A stretch of DNA of 64,000 bases from Pseudonocardia xinjiangensis (GTDB taxonomy: Bacteria > Actinomycetota > Actinomycetes > Mycobacteriales > Pseudonocardiaceae). The stretch lies in NCBI RefSeq assembly GCF_012911925.1, contig NZ_JAAXKY010000002.1, positions 114,650 through 178,649 of the forward strand. Direction: 5' to 3'. The notes beneath the pieces are model-generated. The model was not told the DNA's origin. It saw only the letters and a program-made list of their open reading frames with translations, and made no database searches. Position numbers and translations under genes: made by a program. Shown here one piece after another: positions 25,301-34,957 of this stretch. The number at the start of each line of letters is the position of its first letter. Positions within the stretch are counted from its first letter, which is position 1.

Positions 25301-28300
25301 GCCAGCCCGTCGGAGAACGGTGCGGCAGCACCCCCGCCGGTCATGGCTCCGGTGGTGGCGGAGGCAGCCGCCCCGGTTCCCCCGACCCCACCGGACCGGC
25401 CCGACCTCGCCGCCCACATGGACCTCCACACGCAGTACCTCGACAGTCAGCTCCGGATCACCGAAGGGTTGGTCGACGTACTGCGGCGCCAGCCGGCCGG
25501 CGGCACCCTCGACCCCGCTGTGCGCGACGCCGTCGAAGCGGTGGCGGACGCGACGGTGTCGATCAGTCGCGGCCACGTCCGGGCCAACGAGGTGCTCGCC
25601 TCCCTCGCCGCACTCGACGGTGGCTCGTCCGCGCCTGCGTTCGGGCCCAGCGAATCCCCGAGCACTGTGGCCGGGGCCCTCACCACCGCCGCCGGCTCGG
25701 TGACCGCCCTCCCGAGCAGTGCTCCTTCATCGAACGGCCACGCCGCTCCCGCGACGCCTGCGCGAGAGCCCGCAGGTTTCGACGCCGACGCGTTCAGCCC
25801 AGTGCCGAGCGCGGAGCCGTCCGCTGTGGACGGCAATGCGGTCCGTGCCGCGCTGCTGGAGGTGGTGGCGGAGAAGACGGGCTATCCGGCGGAGATGGTC
25901 GATCCGGGGATGGATCTGGAGGCGGATCTGGGGATCGACTCGATCAAGCGGGTGCAGATCCTGGGTGCGGTGGCCGAGCGGGTGCCGGGTGTGGCGTCGG
26001 TGGGTCCGGAGCAGCTCGCGGAGCTGCGGTCGGTGGACGACATCGTGGGCGTCCTGGCGGCCGCGGCGCTGCCGACCGCCCCGGTGTCCGGTGTGGACGC
26101 AGCAGGCGTCCGTGCCGCGCTGCTGGAGGTGGTGGCGGAGAAGACGGGCTATCCGGCCGAGATGGTCGATCCGGGGATGGATCTGGAAGCGGATCTGGGG
26201 ATCGACTCGATCAAGCGGGTGCAGATCCTGGGTGCGGTGGCCGAGCGGGTGCCGGGTGTGGCGTCGGTGGGTCCGGAGCAGCTCGCGGAGCTGCGGTCGG
26301 TCGACGACATCGTCGGCGTGCTGGCTCCGTCCGGCGGCGGAGCCGTCGGACCCGTTGCGAGTCCGGCCGACGCACCGCCCGCCGGCGCGGCCGAGGTCGA
26401 GGTCGAGGTGGCGCGCGTGGAGGCTCCACCGCGCCGGGCCGAGATCACGCTGGTCCCGCTACCGGTGCCCGACCGGCTCGACCGAGCCTACGCCGACGCA
26501 CCCGGCGCGCTCGTCGTCGAGATCGGGGGCCCCGCCCCCACCCACCTCACTGCGGCGCTGGAGCAGCGGGGATGGACCGTCCGCCGCGTGACGCGGCCCG
26601 GCGCGGACAGCTGGACGGCCTGGGACGGGGACGCGACGGTGTCGGCCGTCGCCGCCGCGGCCGGCGCGGGGCGCCTCGACGCGTGCCTGGTGATCCTCGC
26701 AGGGGGCGGCGCCGCCGAGTGCGTACTCGCGGACGCCGTGCTCGTCGCCGCGGGCGTCACCACCGCGCTCGCGCACACCGCGGACGGGGGCACGCGCGCC
26801 GCGTTCGTCACGCTGACCCGGCTCGACGGCGGTCTGGGCCACCGCGGCCGCGCCACCCCGGCCGACGCACCGCTGGGTGGTGTGACCGGGCTGGTCAAGA
26901 CCCTGGCCAGGGAAGCTAACGGCGTGTTCGCCCGCGCGGTGGACGTCGACCCCGATCTGGACGACGCCGCACTGACCGACGTCCTTCTCACCGAGCTGCA
27001 CGACCCCGCGATGCTCCCCGAGGTCGGGGTGGACGCGGCTCGTGGTCGCTGGGGTCCGGAACTCGCCGACCGGGAACCCGCCGGCGCCGACCCGCAGGCA
27101 CCGGCCGTCGATGCCACCGACGTCCTGCTGGTCACCGGTGGGGCCCGGGGCGTCACCGCACGGTGCGCCGTCGCGCTCGCCGCCCGCAGCGGAGCCGAGT
27201 TCCTGCTGCTCGGTCGCACACCGCTCGTCGGCACCGATCCGGAGTGGGCAGCCGGCGTCCCCGACGCAGGGCTGAAGCCGGCCCTCATCGCCGACCTCAG
27301 GGCGGCCGAGGGAGCCTTCTCCCCGCGCGACGTCGAACAGCGGGTAGCGGCGGTGCGGGCCGGGCGGGAGGTCCGGGCGACCCTCGACGCCATCCGCGCG
27401 GCCGGTGGCACGGCCCGCTACCTCACCGCGGACGTCACCGACGCCGACGCCGTGCGCACCGCGCTGGGCGCTGACGCCGCCCGCGTCACCGGTCTCGTGC
27501 ACGGAGCCGGCGCGCTTGCCGACGCCGCGCTGACCGCCAAGACACCGGACGCCGTGCGCACCGTACTGGCGCCGAAGCTGACCGGTCTGCGCGCGGTCCT
27601 CGATGCGCTGGGCGGCCCACCGCGGCACGTGCTGCTCTTCGGGTCGGTCGCCGGGGTGCTGGGCAACCCGGGGCAGGCCGACTACGCGGCGGCCAACGAG
27701 GCGCTCGACCGCGTCGCGGCCGCACTCGCGACCGAGGGACGGCATGTCACGTGCGTGCACTGGGGCGCGTGGGACGGCGGGATGGTCACCCCCGAGCTCA
27801 AGGAGCTCTTCGCCGCTCGCGGCGTCGCGCTGCTGGATGCCGACACCGGTGCGGCCGCGTTCGTCGAGCAGTTCGCCGCCACCCGGGCGGGGCAGCGCAG
27901 CGTGCTCGTGGGCCCGGCGGGGGCACTCGCCCCCGTCGACCTGCGGGGCGCCGCAGCGGCGGTGCTGCGCCGTGATGTCTTCCCGCTGACCCGTGATCCC
28001 GTCGTGGGCGACCACCGGGTCGGCGCCCACCCCGTGCTGCCGGTCGCCGCTGCCCTCGGCTGGATGGTGCGCGGCGCGGAGCAGCGCCACCGCGACCTGG
28101 TCGCCGTCGGCTGCCGTGACGTGGAGGTGCACCGCGGGATCGTGCTCGACGGCACCGAGCCGGCCGAGCTGGAGCTGCACCTCGAGGACGGGCGGGTCGA
28201 CGACGGACGCGTCATCGTCCGCGCGGCGGTGCGCAGCGTGGGGCCGGACGGACGCCCGCAACCGCACTTCGGTGCGACGGTCGTGCTCGCCCCGCCGTCG

Positions 28301-28828
28301 CCGAGCCCGGCACCGCCGGTGGAGCAGCCGCGGTGGCGGCTCGGGGAGGGGCGCGAGGACGGGCTCGACGTGTACGCCGCCGCTGACCTGTTCCACGGCC
28401 CGCTGCTGCAGGGTGTGCGGCGGCTGGTCGAGCGCACCCCCGTGCGGCTCGTCGCGGAGTGCCGCCTGCCCGACACGCCACTCGACGGCGGCGGCTGGGC
28501 GTCGGCCCGGCACAGCCCGGTGCTCGGCGACGTCGTGCTGCAGGCCGCCTGTGTCCTCGGGGTCTGGTACCTCGACGCCGGCTGCCTGCCGCTGTCGGTG
28601 GGCCGGGTCGACCTGTACGCGCCGCTGCCGGCGGACACCCCGTTCGTCCTCGTCGTGGACGACCTCCGGCCGGGGACGAGCGGCGTGACCGTCGACGTCA
28701 CCGCACACGCCGCCGACGGGACGGTGCTGCAGCGCTGGAGCGACATCACGGCCGTCAGCACCCCCGAGATGCGGGCGAAGTTCACCGAGGCCGTGCAGCG
28801 GCGCGCGGCCGGGGAGGCCGGACGATGA
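22397..28828 (+). CDS. pfaA: PUFA-synthase-like iterative type I PKS: KS-AT-ACP-ACP-KR-DH
   Basis: The start is GTG 22397 (VNDASARTERKL) with GAGAGG 5 bases upstream, giving 2143 residues. The KS (about 15-460) has Cys220 in DTACASSL, His355 in EGHATGT and His395 in SQIGHTKG. The malonyl-type AT (about 560-860) has Ser675 in GHSFGEL. Two almost identical ACPs carry Ser1182 and Ser1271 in LGIDSIKR. The KR (about 1570-1800) has TGGARGVTA, Ser1750 and Tyr1763 in the order S-Y-N. A C-terminal double-hotdog dehydratase-like region (about 1870-2140) has DHRVGAHPVLPV. This order and the LGIDSIKR motif are the PfaA/HglE pattern: an iterative synthase that builds a reduced or polyunsaturated chain. 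Downstream genes supply a FabA-type DH, a trans-acting ER and malonyl-CoA. There is no KS-CLF protein or phosphopantetheinyl transferase nearby. Confidence 0.93.
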   Translation: MNDASARTERKLAAEPLAIVGMAGLFPMARNYRDYWQNIVDATDCTTEVPATHWRPEDYYDPEPSTDPSRPDTTYCTRGGFLPPTEFSPGEFGMPPNQLEVTTTVQLLSLIVARDVLRDAGAPGSQWYDPVRTGVVLGVTGPMPLTHPMAARLETPVLKEVVRSCGLTDADAEAIAEKYLLAFPPWEENTFPGLLGNVTAGRIANRLDLGGMNCAVDTACASSLSALRLAASELVDGRADLMIVGGCDTENTIFGFMCFSRTQALSRSGRIKPFDDTADGTLVGEGIGMLAVKRLADARRDGDRVYAVVRGIGSSSDGRYGSIYAPRASGQELALRRAYVDADCSPASVELFEGHATGTAVGDRTELTALGSVLGAATGEAGYAAIGSVKSQIGHTKGAAGTASLMKLALGLHHKVLPPTINVETPNRALDAASPFYVNTRTRPWIRDPRRPQRRAAASAMGFGGINFHVVLEEADTGRAAARTMHRTARAHLWHAPSPDALLALLRGDSPPMDGPVPPDHARIGFVSVTEDEAALLRALSADTLAASQDAPEWSHPRGIHYRRRARPDLKVAALFAGQGSQYVDMGLRAACDLPPVGAAFDAANAQFGDAGETLAAVVFPPPAFAADPAALTEERESSLRRTEYAQPAIGALAAGQFGVLHELGLRCDAFLGHSFGELTALWAAGAVADEDFFRLARARGRAMAPPADRTGYDPGAMAAVSAGRAEVDALLAEHPGVTVCNDNAPDQVVVGGSTAAVTALLDALATRGPAARALPVAAAFHTDAVGHAVEAFRAALADVVIGRPAGTLVSNTAGAVYGDDPEANRAVLAEQLRRPVEFAAGLRTLAADGVTAFVEFGPKQVLTGLVRRGLGDNGVVAIPTDAGPSGDSVAALLGAAVQLAVLGAPLTGLNRYAADPFDEVAPQGMTVSLTGTTHRPAARTEAYRAALRDGYRVTVPSTAGPTPVAAAASPSENGAAAPPPVMAPVVAEAAAPVPPTPPDRPDLAAHMDLHTQYLDSQLRITEGLVDVLRRQPAGGTLDPAVRDAVEAVADATVSISRGHVRANEVLASLAALDGGSSAPAFGPSESPSTVAGALTTAAGSVTALPSSAPSSNGHAAPATPAREPAGFDADAFSPVPSAEPSAVDGNAVRAALLEVVAEKTGYPAEMVDPGMDLEADLGIDSIKRVQILGAVAERVPGVASVGPEQLAELRSVDDIVGVLAAAALPTAPVSGVDAAGVRAALLEVVAEKTGYPAEMVDPGMDLEADLGIDSIKRVQILGAVAERVPGVASVGPEQLAELRSVDDIVGVLAPSGGGAVGPVASPADAPPAGAAEVEVEVARVEAPPRRAEITLVPLPVPDRLDRAYADAPGALVVEIGGPAPTHLTAALEQRGWTVRRVTRPGADSWTAWDGDATVSAVAAAAGAGRLDACLVILAGGGAAECVLADAVLVAAGVTTALAHTADGGTRAAFVTLTRLDGGLGHRGRATPADAPLGGVTGLVKTLAREANGVFARAVDVDPDLDDAALTDVLLTELHDPAMLPEVGVDAARGRWGPELADREPAGADPQAPAVDATDVLLVTGGARGVTARCAVALAARSGAEFLLLGRTPLVGTDPEWAAGVPDAGLKPALIADLRAAEGAFSPRDVEQRVAAVRAGREVRATLDAIRAAGGTARYLTADVTDADAVRTALGADAARVTGLVHGAGALADAALTAKTPDAVRTVLAPKLTGLRAVLDALGGPPRHVLLFGSVAGVLGNPGQADYAAANEALDRVAAALATEGRHVTCVHWGAWDGGMVTPELKELFAARGVALLDADTGAAAFVEQFAATRAGQRSVLVGPAGALAPVDLRGAAAAVLRRDVFPLTRDPVVGDHRVGAHPVLPVAAALGWMVRGAEQRHRDLVAVGCRDVEVHRGIVLDGTEPAELELHLEDGRVDDGRVIVRAAVRSVGPDGRPQPHFGATVVLAPPSPSPAPPVEQPRWRLGEGREDGLDVYAAADLFHGPLLQGVRRLVERTPVRLVAECRLPDTPLDGGGWASARHSPVLGDVVLQAACVLGVWYLDAGCLPLSVGRVDLYAPLPADTPFVLVVDDLRPGTSGVTVDVTAHAADGTVLQRWSDITAVSTPEMRAKFTEAVQRRAAGEAGR
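25841..26325 (+). repeat. Two nearly identical tandem ACP-coding repeats
   Basis: Copies at 25841-26058 and 26108-26325 lie exactly 267 bases (89 codons) apart and differ at only about five of 218 positions by eye. They encode the two ACPs of the PUFA-type PKS. Near-identity at synonymous sites indicates recent duplication or ongoing gene conversion, as is usual for PUFA-synthase ACP arrays. Confidence 0.9.
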
Positions 28829-31098
28829 CCGCGGAGCTGGACGTCCTGAGCTTCGACGGCAGGCCGTTCGACGCGCTCGCCGCTCTGCAGCCGGTGGCCC
28901 CGCATCCGCAGGAGCCGGACGACCGAGCCCCTCAGGGGGTGCCCGAGCCGACCACGTCCGACCCGAGCACTCACGACCGGTCCACGCACGACCCGGTCGC
29001 GCTCGCCGTCGGCATCGTGGCCGAGCTGCGGGCCGAACTGCTCGCCGCGCACCGTGCTGCCATGGACGTCCAGGTCCGGTGGCAGGAGCGGGCGCTCGCC
29101 GCTCTCGCCGGGCCGGCCACCCCGGCCGCCCCGGGCGCGGGGGAGTGGACCCCGGCGGCGCTGCTCGCCGCCGTCGCGGATCAGCTGGGCGACGGTCCGG
29201 GGCGGGGCGGCGGACCGCTGCGCCTCGCCCTCGCCTGGGACGGCGACCTGCCTCGCCATGGCGAGCAGGTGCAGGTGACCCGGACACCCTCCGGGGCGCT
29301 CGTACGGGCAGGAGAGCGGCCGGTGCTGCGGGTCGACGGACCGACCGCCCCCGCTGTCCCGGCGCCCGCGCCCGCCCTCGCAGCAGCCCCGGCCGCCTTC
29401 CGCCCGGAGGGCGCGCTCGAGCCGCTCGCCGCGACCCTGGTCGACCACCTCGCGCCGGCGGAGATCGACCTGCTCGTCGCGGGGCGCGCCGGTGCGGTCT
29501 TCGGCGCGCGTCACGACCAGCAGGCCCCCCGGCTCGCCGCCGGCCTGCTGCGCGCGGTCACCGAGCTGCGGCCGGGCGGCCCGGCCGGGGTCGGTGTCCT
29601 GCGTGGCCCCTGCGCGGTGCCTGCCGGGGACACCGACGTCGTGGCCGCGGCCTGGCAGGCCGGTTCGGTGCTCGCGCTGTGGCTGGGGCTGCACCTGTGC
29701 GTACCGGAAGCGCGGTTCCAGCCCGTGGGCACGTGCGGGGCCGAGCTCTTCGACACGACCGGCGCCCCGGATGCGGAGGTCGTCGCCGAGATCACCGGCG
29801 CAGATCTGGTGCCGCGCCCGTGGCTGCGGCTGGATGCCGAGATCCGCGCGGGTGAGCGGGTGCTCGCCCGCGTGAGTGGGCTGACCGTCGCCCTCCGGGA
29901 GCCGCCCGGTGTCCCGATGGGCACCCGGAGCGGCGGCCGGCCGCCGGTGCGCCCCGTCCGCCGCGGGATCACCGGCGACCTCGCCGTCGTCGACGAGCTG
30001 GCGCTCGCCACGGCCTCGGTGGGAGACCTTGGTCCGGCACTGGGCCCTGAGTTCGCCCGCTATGCCGAGCGCCGGGCCACGCGGCCGCCGGCGGGCGGGC
30101 TGCGGCTGGTCGGCCGGGTGATGGCCGTGCAGGGAACCCGGGGCGAGCTCTCCGGCGGCGCGACCGGCGAGACGGAGTTCGACTCACCTGCCGACGCCTG
30201 GTACTACGGCGCGGCACCGAGCCCGGCGGTCCCGAACGTCGTGCTGATGGAGACCTCGCTGCAGTCGGCGCTGCTGCTCGGCTACCACCTCGGGGCCACG
30301 CTCGTCGATCCCGAGCAGGACTACAGCCTCCGCAACCTCGACGGCTCCGCCACCCTGCACCGGGAGGTGGAGCTGCGGGGACGCACGATCCGGCAGCGCT
30401 CGACGCTGCTGAGCACCACTGTCCTCAGTGGCGCCGTCCTGCAGGGGTTCCGCTATGCGCTGTGGCTCGACGGTGAGGATCGCGACACCGTCGACCCCTT
30501 CTACTCCGGGCAGTCGCTGTTCGGCTTCTTCACCGCCGCCGCCCTGGCCAACCAGACCGGCCTGGACAACGGCGCGTCGGTGCCGAACTGGTTGGAGGAA
30601 CGGCCGGGAACGCCGGTCCGGGTCGTCGACGTCGACACCGGTGCGTCCGGGCCGCTGCACCTGGTGGACCGGATCGAGGTCGTCGACGGCGGCGGCCGGC
30701 ACGGCGCCGGTTATCTCCGCGCCGTACGACCCGTCGAGGAGGGCGACTGGTTCTTCGCCCGGCACTTCCATCTCGACCCCGTCATGCCCGGCTCGCTCGG
30801 CATCGAGGCCGTGGTGCAGGCGCTGCAGCAGTGGCTCCTCGACACCGGTGCCACCGCGGGGCTCGACCACCCCGAGTTCGTCGTGCCCGCCGGTGTGGAG
30901 CTGACCTGGCGCTACCGCGGTCAGATACTCGCCGGCGACGGCGCTATGACCCTCGAGGTGCATGTCCGCGAGGTGCAGCGCCGGCCCGGCCGCGTCCGCG
31001 TGATCGCCGACGCGAGCCTGTGGAAGCCGGGCCTGCGGATCTACGAACTCGACGGTATCGCCGCCGAGGCCCGCGAGAAGGGAGCCCAGCCGTGGTGA
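28825..31098 (+). CDS. FabA-like hotdog dehydratase protein (PfaC DH-region homologue without KS-CLF)
   Basis: The protein has 757 residues, with ATG overlapping the PKS stop (ATGA). The N-terminal 190 residues are low in recognisable motifs and Pro/Ala-rich. Residues of about 190-370 look like a degenerate hotdog repeat. The C-terminal half is a FabA-type double hotdog: [18 protein letters not shown] then MLMETSL-like [19 protein letters not shown], and the catalytic loop [18 protein letters not shown] with His647 and an acidic residue in GIEA. This is the DH1-DH2 region of PfaC, which dehydrates and can isomerise the double bond. The KS-chain-length-factor half of standard PfaC is absent, so a single KS in the first protein must do all extensions or a KS elsewhere in the locus helps. 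Confidence 0.87.
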   Translation: MTAELDVLSFDGRPFDALAALQPVAPHPQEPDDRAPQGVPEPTTSDPSTHDRSTHDPVALAVGIVAELRAELLAAHRAAMDVQVRWQERALAALAGPATPAAPGAGEWTPAALLAAVADQLGDGPGRGGGPLRLALAWDGDLPRHGEQVQVTRTPSGALVRAGERPVLRVDGPTAPAVPAPAPALAAAPAAFRPEGALEPLAATLVDHLAPAEIDLLVAGRAGAVFGARHDQQAPRLAAGLLRAVTELRPGGPAGVGVLRGPCAVPAGDTDVVAAAWQAGSVLALWLGLHLCVPEARFQPVGTCGAELFDTTGAPDAEVVAEITGADLVPRPWLRLDAEIRAGERVLARVSGLTVALREPPGVPMGTRSGGRPPVRPVRRGITGDLAVVDELALATASVGDLGPALGPEFARYAERRATRPPAGGLRLVGRVMAVQGTRGELSGGATGETEFDSPADAWYYGAAPSPAVPNVVLMETSLQSALLLGYHLGATLVDPEQDYSLRNLDGSATLHREVELRGRTIRQRSTLLSTTVLSGAVLQGFRYALWLDGEDRDTVDPFYSGQSLFGFFTAAALANQTGLDNGASVPNWLEERPGTPVRVVDVDTGASGPLHLVDRIEVVDGGGRHGAGYLRAVRPVEEGDWFFARHFHLDPVMPGSLGIEAVVQALQQWLLDTGATAGLDHPEFVVPAGVELTWRYRGQILAGDGAMTLEVHVREVQRRPGRVRVIADASLWKPGLRIYELDGIAAEAREKGAQPW

Positions 31099-32687
31099 CA
31101 CCGACCGTGCTCGACATCGCCGCGCTGAGCCGCGACGACCGGCTCGCCAGGACGCCCGACGCCGCGTACGGGGTGCTCGCCGACCTCGACCAGCCCGTCT
31201 ACGTCATCCGCGACGCCACGGGGCTGGGGCTGACCGGCGACGGCGGCGTCGCCCGCAGAACCGGGTCGGTGGTGCTCGCCGCCGTGCCCCCACTGCCGCC
31301 ACGACAGCTCGGGGCCGCGGGTTTCCGGCACGACCACGGCGTCGAGGTGGCCTACCAGGCCGGCGCGATGGCGCACGGGCTGGCCTCGCCGGAGATGGTC
31401 GCGACGCTCGCCCGCGGTGGTGTGCTCGGCTCGTTCGGGGCCGCGGGCCTGGTGGCGGCGAAGGTGGACGCCGGCCTGGCCCGGATCGCCCGCGAGGCTG
31501 CGGGCAGACCGTTCGCCTGCAACCTCATCCACAGCCCCAGCGAGCCGGCCATGGAGCGTTCGACGGTCGACCTCTGCCTGCGCCACGGCGTGCGCTGCGT
31601 CGAGGCGTCGGCATTCCTGGAGCTGACCCCGGAGGTGGTCCGGTACCGCGCTCTCGGGCTCACCGCCGGCCCGGACGGCAGGCCACGCATCGGCCACCGG
31701 GTGATCGCCAAGGTCTCCCGTGCCGAGGTGGCCGAGCTGTTCCTGCGTCCTGCGCCCGAGCCGCTGCTGCGTGGGCTCGTCGAGGGCCGGAGGATCACCG
31801 CCGAGCAGGCGCGGCTGGCCGCGCGCGTCCCGATGGCCGACGACGTCACCGCGGAGGCCGACTCCGGCGGGCACACCGACCGGCGCCCGATGCCGGTGCT
31901 GCTCGGCGAGATCCTGCGGGTACGGGACGCGGTCTGCGTCGAGCACGGCTATCCGGTCCGGGTCGGGGCGGCAGGCGGCATCGGCACCCCCACCGCGGCT
32001 GCGGCCGCCTTCGCGATGGGCGCGGACTACGTGGTGACGGGCTCGGTGAACCAGGCGTGCGTCGAGTCGGGCCAGTCGGCCGCGGTGAAGGAGCTGCTCG
32101 GCGCGGCCGGGGTCACCGACTGCGACATGGCGCCGTCGTCGGACATGTTCGAGCTGGGTGTCGACGTGCAGGTGCTGCGGCGCGGGACGATGTTCCCCGC
32201 CCGGGCGCGGCGGCTCTTCGAGCTCTACCGCCGCCACGACGGCATCGAGGACATCCCTGCCGACGAGCGCGCGAACCTCGAGCGCACGGTCTTCCGCCGC
32301 GGGCTCGACGAGGTCTGGGCCGACACCGTGGCCTACTTCGCCGAGCGCGACCCCGACCAGATCGCCCGGGCCGAGGGCCACCCCAAGCGGCGGATGGCAC
32401 TGGTCTTCCGCTGGTACCTCGGCCTCTCCTCCGGGTGGGCCGCCGCGGGGGTCCCCGACCGGGTCGCGGACTACCAGGTGTGGTGCGGCGCCGCGATGGG
32501 CGCCTGCAACGCCTGGCTGCGTGGCACTCCGCTCGAACCGGTGCAGCGCCGCACCGTCACCGCTCTCGCGCACCACATCATGCGCGGCGCGGCGTACCAG
32601 TCCCGCCTGGCGGCGCTGCGCTCCAGCGGGGTCTCCCTGCCGGCGCGCTGCTCGACCTACCGCCCCTCCGAGGAAGGCCCCCGATGA
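31095..32687 (+). CDS. pfaD: PfaD-like trans-acting enoyl reductase (2-nitropropane dioxygenase fold)
   Basis: The protein has 530 residues from GTG 31095 (GTGA overlap). FMN-binding elements are [11 protein letters not shown] near the N-terminus of the barrel and [20 protein letters not shown] plus [11 protein letters not shown] for the phosphate site. [19 protein letters not shown] and the C-terminal [16 protein letters not shown] match the PfaD/PksE-type reductases of PUFA and trans-AT synthases, which reduce enoyl-ACP with NADPH. Its presence means the chain can be at least partly saturated. Confidence 0.93.
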   Translation: MTPTVLDIAALSRDDRLARTPDAAYGVLADLDQPVYVIRDATGLGLTGDGGVARRTGSVVLAAVPPLPPRQLGAAGFRHDHGVEVAYQAGAMAHGLASPEMVATLARGGVLGSFGAAGLVAAKVDAGLARIAREAAGRPFACNLIHSPSEPAMERSTVDLCLRHGVRCVEASAFLELTPEVVRYRALGLTAGPDGRPRIGHRVIAKVSRAEVAELFLRPAPEPLLRGLVEGRRITAEQARLAARVPMADDVTAEADSGGHTDRRPMPVLLGEILRVRDAVCVEHGYPVRVGAAGGIGTPTAAAAAFAMGADYVVTGSVNQACVESGQSAAVKELLGAAGVTDCDMAPSSDMFELGVDVQVLRRGTMFPARARRLFELYRRHDGIEDIPADERANLERTVFRRGLDEVWADTVAYFAERDPDQIARAEGHPKRRMALVFRWYLGLSSGWAAAGVPDRVADYQVWCGAAMGACNAWLRGTPLEPVQRRTVTALAHHIMRGAAYQSRLAALRSSGVSLPARCSTYRPSEEGPR

Positions 32688-34420
32688 CCCAGACCCTCCC
32701 GGATCCCGCACTCGTGGCCCGGACCGCGCCTCCCGGCGCGCCACCGGGCAGCCCCGTCGACTGGACGGTCTGCCCGGGCTGCGCCGCGATGGTCTACCTC
32801 AAGCGGATGCACCGTGGCTCCGGGGTCTGCCCCGAGTGCGGGCACCACACCCCACTGACGGCACCGCAGCGCCTCGCCCAGCTCCTCGACGACGGCAGCA
32901 CCGATCTGCTCGACATCGCCGTCCCCGACGCCGACCCCCTCGGCTTCGTCGACTCCCGGCCCTACCCCGACCGGCTGCGCGACGCCCGGCGGCGCACGGG
33001 CCTCGCCGAGGGCGTGCTGTGCGCGCGCGGCCGGATCGAGGGCAGGCCCGTGGTCGTCGCGGTGATGGACTTCCGGTTCCTGGGCGGGAGCCTCGGCGCG
33101 GCCGTCGGTGAGGCGATCACCCGCGCCTGCGAGGTGGCGCTGGCCGAACGCACCCCGTTGCTGCTCGTCAGCGCGTCCGGCGGAGCGCGGATGCAGGAGG
33201 GCGTCGTCGCCCTGATGCAGATGGCCAAGACCAGCCAGGCGCTGCGGCAGCTCGACGAGGCCGGGGTGCTGACCGTCTCCCTCGTGACGGACCCGACGTT
33301 CGGAGGGGTGGCGGCGTCGTTCGCGACGCTCTGCGACGTGATCGTGGCAGAACCCGGCGCCCGGCTCGGGTTCGCGGGGCCGCGGGTGATCGCGCAGACG
33401 ATCGGGGAGACGCTGCCCGCGGGCTTCCAGACCGCGGAGTACCTGCTGGAGCACGGAATCGTCGACCTGATCGCCCCGCGGGCCGAGCTGCGCACCGTGC
33501 TCGGCAGGCTCCTCCGCATCGCGGCGCGGCCCGCAGCAGCGGCGGGCGGCGCGAGGTCGCTGCGATCCCGGCTGGTCCGCGACCCCGACATGCTGTCCGA
33601 GCGGCATCCGTGGGAGGCCGTGCGTGCTGCCCGCCGCCTCGGCAGGCCCACCACACTGGACTACGCGGCATTGCTGCTCGACGACTTCACCGAGCTGCAC
33701 GGCGACCGCATGGCGGCCGACTGCCCCGCGATGGTCTGCGGGCTGGGCCTGCTGGACGGGACCCCGGTGGCGCTCGCCGGCACGCAGAAGGGCCGGACGG
33801 CGGCCGAGCTGGCCCGGCGCAACTTCGGGATGCCGACGCCGGCCGGGTACCGCAAGGCCGCCCGCGTGATGCGGCTGGCCGCGAAGCTCGGGCTGCCGCT
33901 CGTCACGCTGGTCGACACGGCAGGCGCCTACCCGGGCGTCGCGGCCGAGGAGCAGGGCCAGGCCGTCGCGATCGCGGAGAACCTGCGGCTGCTGTCGGGC
34001 CTGCCCGTTCCGGTGGTCGCCGTGGTCACCGGGGAGGGCGGCAGCGGCGGGGCGCTCGCGCTCGCCGTCGCCGACGTCGTGCTCATGTGTGCGGACGCCG
34101 TCTACTCGGTGATCACGCCGGAGGGCTGCGCGTCGATCCTGTGGAAGGACGCCGCAGCGGCTCCGCGGGCGGCTGCCGCGCTGCGGGTGGACGCCCGCTC
34201 GTTGCTCCGCCTGGGCATCGTCGAGGGGGTGGTGCCCGAGGCGGACCACGGCGACCACGTCACCGCAGCGCAGATCCTCGCCGACGTCCTGCGGGAGACG
34301 CTGCCCCCGCTGACCACCCTGACCACCGCCGAGCGGATCCAGCGGCGGCACGCGCGCTTCCGCGCTTTCGGCTCCGCCCGTCCCGCCACCGCGGAACCTG
34401 CCCGGCGGGACTCCGCATGA
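32684..34420 (+). CDS. Acetyl-CoA carboxylase carboxyltransferase, fused beta-alpha subunits (AccD-AccA)
   Basis: The 578-residue protein starts at ATG 32684 behind GAGGAAGG and overlaps the reductase stop. Residues of about 25-275 are AccD: a Cys4 zinc ribbon (CPGC and CPEC) and the crotonase-fold stretch [15 protein letters not shown]. Residues of about 300-578 are AccA, with [36 protein letters not shown] and [17 protein letters not shown]. The enzyme moves the carboxyl group from biotin to acetyl-CoA to give malonyl-CoA. Most actinobacteria use AccD5/AccA3-type acyl-CoA carboxylases for primary metabolism, so this bacterial-type ACC looks dedicated to the PUFA-type synthase. Confidence 0.93.
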   Translation: MTQTLPDPALVARTAPPGAPPGSPVDWTVCPGCAAMVYLKRMHRGSGVCPECGHHTPLTAPQRLAQLLDDGSTDLLDIAVPDADPLGFVDSRPYPDRLRDARRRTGLAEGVLCARGRIEGRPVVVAVMDFRFLGGSLGAAVGEAITRACEVALAERTPLLLVSASGGARMQEGVVALMQMAKTSQALRQLDEAGVLTVSLVTDPTFGGVAASFATLCDVIVAEPGARLGFAGPRVIAQTIGETLPAGFQTAEYLLEHGIVDLIAPRAELRTVLGRLLRIAARPAAAAGGARSLRSRLVRDPDMLSERHPWEAVRAARRLGRPTTLDYAALLLDDFTELHGDRMAADCPAMVCGLGLLDGTPVALAGTQKGRTAAELARRNFGMPTPAGYRKAARVMRLAAKLGLPLVTLVDTAGAYPGVAAEEQGQAVAIAENLRLLSGLPVPVVAVVTGEGGSGGALALAVADVVLMCADAVYSVITPEGCASILWKDAAAAPRAAAALRVDARSLLRLGIVEGVVPEADHGDHVTAAQILADVLRETLPPLTTLTTAERIQRRHARFRAFGSARPATAEPARRDSA

Positions 34421-34950
34421 CCACCACCGTGGACGTTCCGGGCGGCCGCCCCGGCGGTGACCTGGGCTCCGTCCTGACCGTGCTGCGGGAGCACGCGGTG
34501 GCGCTCGCGGCGTCCGGGCCACAGCCGCCGTCGCGGGTCCGGGTGGAGGTCGCCGGAGTCGTGGTCGAGCTCGGGTGGGCGACGGGCGAGACCACCGCCC
34601 GGCCTGCCGCCACCGGATCGCCCACACCGCCGATGGCCGCCCCGGTACCGACGCCCGTCCCTGCACCCGAGCCCCCACGCAATGGCACGGCGCCGGGGGC
34701 GGCCCCGGTCGGGCATCGGATCACGGCTCCGACGGTGGGCGTCTTCTACCGCTCGCCCGAGCCGGGTGCGGCCCCGTTCGTGCAGGAGGGCGACGCCGTG
34801 GAGACCGGGCAGCAGGTGGCGATCATCGAGGCGATGAAGCTGATGATCCCGGTTCACGCCGACCGCGGCGGGCGGGTGGCGGCGGTGCTGGGTGCCGACG
34901 CCGAAGCCGTGGAGTTCGGGCAGCCGCTGTTCGTGCTCGAGACGCCGTGA
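34417..34950 (+). CDS. accB: Biotin carboxyl carrier protein (AccB-like)
   Basis: The protein has 177 residues with ATG overlapping the AccDA stop. The N-terminal half is a short helical segment followed by a Pro/Ala/Thr-rich linker (about 65-95). The C-terminal biotinyl domain has [12 protein letters not shown] and the attachment site [11 protein letters not shown] with Lys141. The thumb-type sequence and linker match AccB of multi-subunit ACC. It carries carboxybiotin between AccC and AccDA. Confidence 0.95.
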   Translation: MTTTVDVPGGRPGGDLGSVLTVLREHAVALAASGPQPPSRVRVEVAGVVVELGWATGETTARPAATGSPTPPMAAPVPTPVPAPEPPRNGTAPGAAPVGHRITAPTVGVFYRSPEPGAAPFVQEGDAVETGQQVAIIEAMKLMIPVHADRGGRVAAVLGADAEAVEFGQPLFVLETP

Positions 34951-34957
34951 GGTCGTC

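Noticed and set aside
22169..25576. Open frame of 1135 codons on the minus strand opposite the PUFA-type PKS
   Set aside because: Low-complexity composition, no motifs, and fully covered by the KS-AT coding sequence on the other strand.
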